In this document: positions 16,546-23,083 of the stretch, in pieces | Position numbering within the stretch: position 1 is the stretch's first letter | Layout of the letters: every line of letters begins with the position of its first letter | NCBI GenBank assembly: GCA_036655755.1 | Contig: JAVVPN010000046.1 | Span: 1-24,556, forward strand | DNA from: JAUNSR01 sp036655755 | GTDB taxonomy: Bacteria; Bacteroidota; Bacteroidia; Bacteroidales; JAUNSR01 | Direction: 5' to 3' | DNA: 24,556 nt | Notes under the pieces: generated by a model | Seen by the model: the letters and a program-made list of their open reading frames with translations, nothing else | What the model was told of the DNA's origin: nothing | The model's database searches: none | Program-made: the position numbers and the translations under genes

Positions 16546-19077
16546 TCAATTATCAACTGATTCACACGATGATAACTTGTAATTCGATTCTTTAATAAGA
16601 CGAATAGTCGTATCCTCTGCGAAAACAGAATTCAACCCCTGCTCTTCCTGTGCCGGATCCCCCATATAATCATCCCCTCTGCTCCAAAACACACAATTCG
16701 GATTCTGCTTTGCAAAACCACCCCATGCCCAAAAATTACATCCCGCTATCAATCCTGATTGTTTTTTATCCGTCACAATCCGATCAAAAACAGCCTTATA
16801 ATAACGGTCTCTCACCACTACCGGAGCTTGTTTTTCAAAACGGAAACCATCTCTCGGAAACCCGAATTCCTCTATTACAATCGGCTTTTTATATTTCCGT
16901 GCAACAATCAGGTGTTTGTCAATATAATGGTGTGTATTTTCAATTGCAGCCGGCAAGTATTCAGCCAAACTATCCGCTTTCACCCATCCCCAATTATAGG
17001 GCCAGATATGTATATTCAGGTAATCGATATGCTTATTGGCATGAATCTGTTCAAAAAGAGCCATATCGTTTTCACATCCCCATTCCCCCTCACTGCCGGA
17101 GGACACCAGATGATTCGAATCGAGCGATTTTATCAAAGAAGCGGTTTCAGCCATCCATGTGGCAAAAGATTCTTTATTTTCGTTCGAAAAAGCACGAGGT
17201 TCATTTCCTATTTGCCATGAAAGAATAGTGGGATCGTCGGTATATTTTAGCTGATTATACCGGTTCGTACGCCCGATTATATCACGCACATAGTTAGCGA
17301 ATAATGTTTTCGCAGCTTCCGACTGTTGAAACTGACTTACATATTTCATATAAGCGGGCCACCCGTCAATTGCCGGCACTACCGCTTTGCCATATCCGGC
17401 CCATTCAAGATAAACCGAATATCCCCCACTCCACTCCCAGGAGTTGTTCAAATACAATACAGCGGTCATATCCCGCTTATGCAATTCATTCATAAAAAAA
17501 TCAAGACCGTCTAAAAGCGTGTCATTATATACCCCCGGTGCTGTTTGTAGGGCCGGCTCTACTCTTGTTTTCACACCGTCAGTCCCATTCGCACCCACCA
17601 ACACACGCAAGTTCGTTATGCCTGTTTCCTTCATCAGATCGAGTTCCCGACACAACCGTCTACGGTCACCGCCCAGTCCTTCCGACCCAAGAATTGCTCC
17701 ATACCAAAAATTCGTTCCGATAAAATAATACGGCTTCTCTTTACGGATAAATTGCCCGTTGTCATTGATTCGGATAAATGTATTCTGAGTAGTAGCCGGA
17801 GTATTGAGCAATTGTTTTTTCAACCATCCTTGCCATTCCTCCCATTGCTCCTGATACCAGTAATGGCCACTTTCAAGATAAAGCCGAAGTTCCTTAGGAG
17901 CCTCCACCTGATTATAAGCCGAATAAAGAGATGTTGGCGGACACACTTCATCATTATACCCCCAGCTAAACCATCCCGGCACTGAAATATAACGCGCGAA
18001 ATTAGCCACATCGTAATATCGGAGCGTGCCTACATCCGGCTTATCGCCTGTATTTTTATTGTATAAATAATGGGGCCAGCCACCCGCACGTTTCTGTAAA
18101 AATGCTTCATGATCGCATAAGGCCGGATGAAGCGCTGCAAAAAAAGTAACCCTCGAATCGAGCGACGCTGCTATCATAGACAAGGCTCCCCCCTGACTCG
18201 ATCCTGTCACCCCTAGCGTTGTTCCGTCAAACTGAGGTAACTGACAAATAAAATCCACGGCCCGAAGCGAACCCAGAATTACTCTGTGATAATAAAACCG
18301 TCGAGTATCTTCGCTACAAAAAGTCCAGTATTCTTTCAGAGCTCCATCCATCAGGTTATTATAAAAAGAACGTTCCATTGTAACCGGAATACCGTGTACT
18401 CCCACTTCGAGCGTAATCACCTTGCCGGGAGCCGTATAGGTATCACCCGTATACGGACGTATTCCAGCTCCGGGCACACGCAGCAAAGCCGGATATCTAC
18501 CCTCTTTTTTAGGAACACTCAATATCCCATAAAAACGCGACTCACCCTGGTTGATCCGGAAGTTTACATGATATACATTATCGGTTGCCGTACACAATTC
18601 CGGCAAAAGAGTCATTTGCGGATTCAAAGGCATCGTTCGGGCCAAAGCAAGTTCATTCGCCCAAAAATCACGAAAATCGGCAGGACATTCCGCTATCGGC
18701 GATAATTTATCGGGGGCGAACCCCACATTCGCCAATCCATCATAAGTACGGCCTCCTACATACGCTTTTACTTTACAACGCAAAAATCCGGGCGTTTTCA
18801 AACTACCACGCAAGGTAAGCTTTCCGTTTTTCAGCATCACACCCTTTTTCGATTCGACCGGATACATTTCCGGGCCTAACTCATAATCAATGGTAACTTC
18901 TGACAATGGATTTTGGGCTTTAAAAACCTGAATGGTAAACGTACACGTTTCATTCAGGTTATATTTCCAATCCGCGTGATCGGGCGATACCTGCACACGA
19001 ATCTCATTGCCTCTGATCTGAGCAAGCATTGCAAACAGATGGCAGAGACAGCAAAAAATTAAAAAGATTTTCTTCAT
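16546..19077 (-). CDS. CE7 acetyl esterase - GH5 beta-mannanase fusion
   Basis: This 843-residue bifunctional exported enzyme has a signal peptide (about 1-20, ending MLAQ) without a placed lipid Cys, so a periplasmic or soluble protein is likely. A beta-rich domain (about 25-120) comes first. The CE7-type acetyl esterase alpha/beta-hydrolase follows (about 130-425): GSSQGG with nucleophile Ser294, YNDEVCPP with Asp376 and SGHYWYQ with His405. A GH5 domain, most like the subfamily 7 mannanases, spans about 430-800: WQIGNEPRAF with acid/base Glu626 and VIEEFGFPRDG with nucleophile Glu737. All key residues of both domains are present and the reading frame is unbroken. It should remove O-acetyl groups and cut the mannan backbone. 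It stands alone between araC and susC with its own operator-promoter. The subfamily and linkage preference are inferred; both domain families are clear. Confidence 0.9.
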   Translation of the reverse strand: MKKIFLIFCCLCHLFAMLAQIRGNEIRVQVSPDHADWKYNLNETCTFTIQVFKAQNPLSEVTIDYELGPEMYPVESKKGVMLKNGKLTLRGSLKTPGFLRCKVKAYVGGRTYDGLANVGFAPDKLSPIAECPADFRDFWANELALARTMPLNPQMTLLPELCTATDNVYHVNFRINQGESRFYGILSVPKKEGRYPALLRVPGAGIRPYTGDTYTAPGKVITLEVGVHGIPVTMERSFYNNLMDGALKEYWTFCSEDTRRFYYHRVILGSLRAVDFICQLPQFDGTTLGVTGSSQGGALSMIAASLDSRVTFFAALHPALCDHEAFLQKRAGGWPHYLYNKNTGDKPDVGTLRYYDVANFARYISVPGWFSWGYNDEVCPPTSLYSAYNQVEAPKELRLYLESGHYWYQEQWEEWQGWLKKQLLNTPATTQNTFIRINDNGQFIRKEKPYYFIGTNFWYGAILGSEGLGGDRRRLCRELDLMKETGITNLRVLVGANGTDGVKTRVEPALQTAPGVYNDTLLDGLDFFMNELHKRDMTAVLYLNNSWEWSGGYSVYLEWAGYGKAVVPAIDGWPAYMKYVSQFQQSEAAKTLFANYVRDIIGRTNRYNQLKYTDDPTILSWQIGNEPRAFSNENKESFATWMAETASLIKSLDSNHLVSSGSEGEWGCENDMALFEQIHANKHIDYLNIHIWPYNWGWVKADSLAEYLPAAIENTHHYIDKHLIVARKYKKPIVIEEFGFPRDGFRFEKQAPVVVRDRYYKAVFDRIVTDKKQSGLIAGCNFWAWGGFAKQNPNCVFWSRGDDYMGDPAQEEQGLNSVFAEDTTIRLIKESNYKLSSCESVDN

Positions 19078-19098
19078 GGATATAGCTTTTGATTAATA

Positions 19099-19163
19099 CA
19101 AAGCTAAGAAATCGAGAATAAGCATACTGATACTATATTATCATATTATCATCTTCTTTTTCC
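19099..19163 (-). promoter_or_regulatory. Promoter and AraC-type operator of the CE7-GH5 gene
   Basis: The -7 box TAGCTTTG (19099-19106) matches TAnnTTTG, while the -33 position reads CAG instead of TTG. GATAATATAGTAT (19130-19142) starts 36 bp upstream of the box and GGAAAAAGAAGAT (19151-19163) lies 21 bp beyond it, the same geometry as at susC and the GH26-GH130 operon. The operator runs over the araC stop codon and into its last codons. Confidence 0.62.
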
Positions 19164-20028
19164 TAAAATTCTCACGAAACTCTTTCGGAGAACAACCTTT
19201 CTTTCGCTTGAAAATACGATTGAAATTGGAGAGATTATTAAATCCACATTCATAGCATATTTCGGCTACAGAATGCGTAGAGTCGACTAAAAGGCGCGAA
19301 GCAAATCCCAATCGGATATCAATCACATAATCCGAAAGCGTTTTTCCGGTGCGTAGTTTAAAGAAGCGGCTGATTGAAACCGGTGTCATTCCAACGATAT
19401 CACTTAACGTACTCAGACGAATATCCTCTTTATAATGATCTTGAATGTATTTCTGCATTTTCTGCACTCGCCGACTGTCTGAATAAGTATCTATTTTAGC
19501 AAAAGATGAACTCGATAATACGCGGGCATCGTCATATTGCGACAATTCATACAAGATGCGCAAAAAGTTCATTACAGCATAGAAGCCTTGCTCTTCTATA
19601 GCCAGCCTGTCAAGATAATTATATACCTTCATAATGGCCTGCACCGGAAAAGCAATTCCCTGTTGTGCCCGTTCTAGCATTTTCCGAATAGAATCAAACT
19701 GATTCTTATTAAGAAAATCGCGCGAAAAAAGATCATTCGAAAACTGAATCGTTATTTCCCGTATCTCTTTCGACCGACATTCGTGTTGCTCCCATACATG
19801 CTCAAGTTCTTTGCCGGTAATCAATACCAGCTCATAATTGCCAATTACCTCAGACGAATCACCAACTATCCGCTTCACGCCGGCTGCTGATTCAATAAAA
19901 TTCAGTTCATATTCGGCATGACAATGAATCGGATAGGAAAACTCTGTTTTTCTGCGATCGGCAATATAAAAGCAATCCCGGTCAGAAAGAGGGGTTATTT
20001 CATGAATTATATATTCAGCAGGTTCCAT
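19141..20028 (-). CDS. AraC-family transcriptional regulator
   Basis: This 295-residue cytoplasmic protein has an N-terminal cupin-like sensor part (about 15-100, with YPIHCHAEYELNFIE) and a C-terminal AraC/XylS double helix-turn-helix (about 188-288). The latter includes LSTLSDIVGMTPVSISRFFK and the conserved second helix region VAEICYECGFNNLSNFNRIFKRKKGCSPKEFR. There is no signal or membrane segment, so it should sense a cytoplasmic sugar, plausibly mannobiose, mannosyl-glucose or a product of them. It is the only regulator in the locus; no hybrid two-component system or anti-sigma pair is present. It is therefore the best candidate for binding the tandem half-sites before susC, the GH26-GH130 operon and the CE7-GH5 gene, probably as an activator. 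Its own promoter lacks the operator, so expression may be constitutive. Confidence 0.93.
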   Translation of the reverse strand: MEPAEYIIHEITPLSDRDCFYIADRRKTEFSYPIHCHAEYELNFIESAAGVKRIVGDSSEVIGNYELVLITGKELEHVWEQHECRSKEIREITIQFSNDLFSRDFLNKNQFDSIRKMLERAQQGIAFPVQAIMKVYNYLDRLAIEEQGFYAVMNFLRILYELSQYDDARVLSSSSFAKIDTYSDSRRVQKMQKYIQDHYKEDIRLSTLSDIVGMTPVSISRFFKLRTGKTLSDYVIDIRLGFASRLLVDSTHSVAEICYECGFNNLSNFNRIFKRKKGCSPKEFRENFRKKKMII

Positions 20029-20045
20029 GGTAGATTTACTTGTAG

Positions 20046-20063
20046 TATGTTTTTACAAACATA
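20046..20063 (-). promoter_or_regulatory. Candidate araC promoter -7 box within a 7-bp inverted repeat
   Basis: TATGTTTG (20056-20063) matches TAnnTTTG and lies about 28 bp before the araC ATG; no TTG is found at -33. The box overlaps an inverted repeat, TATGTTT (20046-20052) and AAACATA (20057-20063), which could be a site for a dimeric protein or chance. The operator seen at the other three promoters is absent. Confidence 0.4.
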
Positions 20064-20117
20064 TTTATTAAATTACATATATTTACTATTAGAGTCTTTT
20101 ATTTTAACAGTGTCCGT

Positions 20118-20157
20118 ATAAAAAGGGCTATAACCTATTACCTAAGTTATAACCCCT
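20118..20157 (-). terminator. Intrinsic terminator after the GH3 gene
   Basis: On the minus strand AGGGGTTATAAC (20146-20157) and GTTATAGCCCT (20124-20134) pair as an 11-bp stem with one bulged G and one G-T pair, followed by TTTTTAT. It lies about 28 bp after the GH3 stop. It separates the GH3 gene from araC. Confidence 0.72.
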
Positions 20158-20184
20158 GTTATTAAAAAATACAACGAAACTATC

Positions 20185-22485
20185 TTACCGCACAACAAAA
20201 CTATCAGTCAGTAAACTATCGTCCGAAGAGGAACCACCTACCATCACGATAAATTCTCCCGGCTCTACTACTTTTTTCATTTTCTTATCATAAAAGGCTA
20301 GTTTATCAGGCGTAATTTTGAAATTAATCACCTTACTCTCTCCCGGCCGAAGGGTAACCCGCATAAAATCTTTCAACTCTTTTACCGGCCGCGACACACA
20401 ACTATACTTATCGCGTATATAAAGTTGTACAATCTCTGTACCTTCCCGATCGCCCGTATTCGTCACTCTGACAGATGCCGTAACCGGATCGTTCGCATCC
20501 ACCTCCGCAGCCGAAAGCGTCAATCCGTCATACGCATATTTCGTATAAGACAAGCCATGTCCGAACGGATAAAGCGGCGTACTCTGTTTACCGGCTGCAT
20601 ACGGATGAAAATATTGCGAAGGCTTATGGTTATAGATCATTTGCAACTGCCCCACACTGCGCGGAATAGTAACAGCCAGTTTGGCCGACGGATTCACTTT
20701 TCCATACAGGATTTCGGCTACCGCCTGCCCTCCCGCCATTCCGGGGGCCCATGCCTCAACAATAGCAGGCAAATTGGCAGCGGCCCACTCAACGCCCAGA
20801 GGACGTCCGTTTACCAATACCAGAATCGTGGGTTTGCCCGAAGCGGCCACCTGCTGAATCAACTCATTCTGAAGCCCCACCAAATCAATATCCGAGCGAT
20901 CGGTATCCTCGCCATCCGTACGGTCGGCCCACCGGTAACGCATCATATATTCGCCCGCCACCACGATATTCAGATCGGCCTGTTTGGCCTGATCGGCAGC
21001 CAGTTTCACCTTCGCCGGATCCATATTGCGCGGATCCCAGCCCTGATCGACAAAATCGAACTCCGTATCGGGAGCGATCTTTCTCAACCCCTGCAAGATT
21101 GTAGTTACATCTTCCGGATTTTGTCGGGCACTCCAGTCACCCAATATATTTTCATCGTCGGCATTAATTCCTGTAACCAACACCTTTTTATATTTCGTCG
21201 GGTCGAGCGGCAATACCCCCTCGTTTTTCAATAAAACGATACCATTGCGAGCAGCCTCCAATGCTGTCTGCCGATGTTCATCACAAAGGCGAATCTTCAT
21301 ACTCTGCTGTTCGTCCGCATAAGGATTTTCGAAAAGGCCCAGGCGGAACTTCACATCCAGAATACGGCGAACCGATTCGTCGATACGCGATTCGGGAATT
21401 TTCCCCTCCCGCACCAACTCAACCACCATCTCATTCCAATGTACACCGTGCATGTGCATATCCATTCCCGCCATGATCGATTGGTAAAACGCATCCTTCA
21501 AATCAACCGCAGTAGCGTGCAGGTCATGAATATGCTCAATATCCATCCAGTCGCTTACCACAAATCCCGGAAATTGCCATTCCTCGCGCAATACATCTTG
21601 CATCAACCATTCATTGCTGTGACAAGGGATGCCGTTGAGTTCGTTATGAGCAGTCATCAACGACATCGCCCCCGCTTTTACCCCCGCCTCAAAAGGAGGA
21701 AAAAACACTTCGCGCAACGTTCGTTCAGATAAATCCGCAGGTGCGCCGTTCGTTCCGTTGATTGGTTCGCTCCCCCCAACGAAATGCTTAATGCACGCAA
21801 GCACATCTTCCGAAGAGTTAAGAGCTCCCTGATATCCTTTTACCGATTCCACCCCCAGCAATGTAACCAAATAAGGATCTTCACCATACGTTTCGCCCAC
21901 TCGGCCCCAACGCGGATCACGCGCCACCTCAACATTCGGATTGAAGGTCCAGTGCATATTCATCGCCCGCATCTCACGAGCCGTCTGCCGCGCGATGACA
22001 TAGGCCGCGGCGGTATCAAACGAACATGCCAGGTTTATATTGGTAGGGTACACTGTATTGTGGGGAGCGTTCGCATTTCCGTGAATCGCATCGATACCGA
22101 AAATAAGAGGAATCTGCAATCGGCTCTTCATGGCAAGCGACTGCAAATAATTTGCCTCCTCAAGCGTCAATACATGCAAGAACGAACCGATCACACCCTG
22201 TTCGGTCCATTTTTCAATATCTTTTTCAGTAAGGCCCGGATAAAAAGCATTGGCGGTATTATTCTTCAACTCGTCGGCCGTCATTACGGCACTATTGGCC
22301 TTGATATGCTCTACCCCTACGAATTGGTTCATCTGCCCCACTTTCTCTTCGAGCGTCATTTGGCTCAGCAAATTTTCGACGCGCTCTTTTACGGGAGCCG
22401 CCGGGTCTTTATAAACGTCATTGCTACTCATTGCTGTAGTGCAAATACAAGTGTTAATCATGATCGCGCTGATTAGTTTGTTCAT
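20185..22485 (-). CDS. GH3 glycoside hydrolase, BglX-like beta-glucosidase
   Basis: From the Met at 22485 the protein has 766 residues, almost exactly the length of E. coli BglX. A longer reading from 22587 adds 34 residues without signal-peptide character and is rejected; the chosen start gives MNKLISAIMINTCICTTA, a signal peptide. The GH3 N-domain has FGIDAIHG, HWTFNPNVEVARDPRWGR and KHFVGG, with nucleophile Asp312 in FVVSDW. The C-domain has the likely acid/base Glu526 in TDGEDTDRSD, and a fibronectin-III-like domain closes it (about 660-750). Periplasmic exo-beta-glucosidase activity is expected; in this locus it could remove glucose from glucomannan oligosaccharides. It lies upstream of araC with its own terminator and lacks the shared operator, so it may be controlled separately and its link to mannan is less sure. 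Confidence 0.92.
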   Translation of the reverse strand: MNKLISAIMINTCICTTAMSSNDVYKDPAAPVKERVENLLSQMTLEEKVGQMNQFVGVEHIKANSAVMTADELKNNTANAFYPGLTEKDIEKWTEQGVIGSFLHVLTLEEANYLQSLAMKSRLQIPLIFGIDAIHGNANAPHNTVYPTNINLACSFDTAAAYVIARQTAREMRAMNMHWTFNPNVEVARDPRWGRVGETYGEDPYLVTLLGVESVKGYQGALNSSEDVLACIKHFVGGSEPINGTNGAPADLSERTLREVFFPPFEAGVKAGAMSLMTAHNELNGIPCHSNEWLMQDVLREEWQFPGFVVSDWMDIEHIHDLHATAVDLKDAFYQSIMAGMDMHMHGVHWNEMVVELVREGKIPESRIDESVRRILDVKFRLGLFENPYADEQQSMKIRLCDEHRQTALEAARNGIVLLKNEGVLPLDPTKYKKVLVTGINADDENILGDWSARQNPEDVTTILQGLRKIAPDTEFDFVDQGWDPRNMDPAKVKLAADQAKQADLNIVVAGEYMMRYRWADRTDGEDTDRSDIDLVGLQNELIQQVAASGKPTILVLVNGRPLGVEWAAANLPAIVEAWAPGMAGGQAVAEILYGKVNPSAKLAVTIPRSVGQLQMIYNHKPSQYFHPYAAGKQSTPLYPFGHGLSYTKYAYDGLTLSAAEVDANDPVTASVRVTNTGDREGTEIVQLYIRDKYSCVSRPVKELKDFMRVTLRPGESKVINFKITPDKLAFYDKKMKKVVEPGEFIVMVGGSSSDDSLLTDSFVVR

Positions 22486-22720
22486 TGGTATAAATATTAT
22501 TTGGCTATTAGATAAACTGACAAAATTGAAGCTCTTGCAAAAAAGAGCTGCTTGCGAACCATTTAAATGTGATGATAAAGCGCTCAAATATAAACACTAT
22601 TTAGTAAAAACAACATATACAATATTATCAAACACTGATACCTATTGAACCGAATTATATTTAATACTACTCCGCGCTTTATTCACCATAGTCTTTTAGC
22701 TGCTTCTTCACGAAGAATTC

Positions 22721-22855
22721 AATGATCGTCCGCGAAGAACCTGACGATTGCCCGCGAGCAACTCGAACGTCGCTCCCCGGGCAACGATCAGATTCCTCGC
22801 GAACGGCATTCGGGTTCTTCGCGGGCGACGATCAGGTTGCTCGCGGACCATCATT
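22721..22855. repeat. GC-rich imperfect palindrome built of about 22-bp units
   Basis: This is a sharply GC-rich block in AT-rich surroundings. CGCG starts at 22731, 22753, 22798, 22820 and 22842, with CCGG at 22777, so units are 21-24 bp long. The left half carries units like CGCGAAGAACCTGACGATTG and the right half their reverse complement (CGACGATCAGGTTGCTCGCG). The two halves are symmetric about 22788, with roughly three-quarters of positions pairing in a hand count. A long hairpin could form in either strand. It may be an extragenic palindrome, a small non-autonomous mobile element, or a transcription barrier between divergent genes. Confidence 0.65.
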
Positions 22856-23035
22856 CTAACAGAAGGGAGATATATGCGCTGGAAGAGTGATTAAATTTCG
22901 GGACGTTGCTATTTCGAGAAAGACTGAGGTTGTAGATATTGAAAAAAGTAATTATTTGAGTGGGACACTTTATGTTTTTAAACCACACACATGTAATTAT
23001 AATAATTTTGACATATATTTTAGAGTATAAACTAT

Positions 23036-23043
23036 TATATTTG
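23036..23043 (+). promoter_or_regulatory. Candidate -7 box of the lamin-tail gene
   Basis: TATATTTG matches TAnnTTTG and lies 40 bp before the ATG at 23084. The nearest TTG (23008-23010) is 25 bp away, longer than the usual 19-21, so the -33 part is weak. Confidence 0.4.
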
Positions 23044-23083
23044 CCTTGTATTAAATTTATATAATTACTTATACTATTTATTC

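Larger units (their letters stand above)
22486..23083. other. Divergent intergenic region, about 600 bp without a gene
   Basis: Between the GH3 gene (minus) and the lamin-tail gene (plus) no convincing reading frame is seen. Near the GH3 start is a small hairpin, AGCTCTT/AAGAGCT (about 22533-22552), with a one-mismatch -7 candidate (CAATTTTG) close to it. The middle holds the GC-rich palindrome 22721-22855. The part from 22860 to 23000 shows nothing recognisable. A TATATTTG box at 23036 faces the plus-strand gene. Confidence 0.6.

Noticed and set aside
20425..21234. Plus-strand open frame of 269 codons opposite the GH3 gene
   Set aside because: It lies entirely antisense to a full-length GH3 with intact catalytic motifs, has no recognisable domain and no promoter, and its composition (rich in Arg, Ile, His) is typical of a shadow frame.
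21784..22476. Plus-strand open frame of 230 codons opposite the GH3 N-terminal part
   Set aside because: Same reasons: antisense to conserved GH3 sequence, no domain, no leader or promoter.
435..22485. A defence system, phage or mobile island
   Set aside because: No integrase, transposase, nuclease or toxin-like gene and no tRNA or attachment repeats were seen; every minus-strand gene fits a mannan utilisation locus.
22486..22587. 34-residue N-terminal extension of GH3
   Set aside because: It places hydrophilic sequence before an obvious signal peptide; starting at 22485 gives the standard family length.
22721..22855. CRISPR-like array
   Set aside because: Units of about 22 bp follow one another without spacers, are degenerate, and switch orientation at the centre; no cas gene is near.
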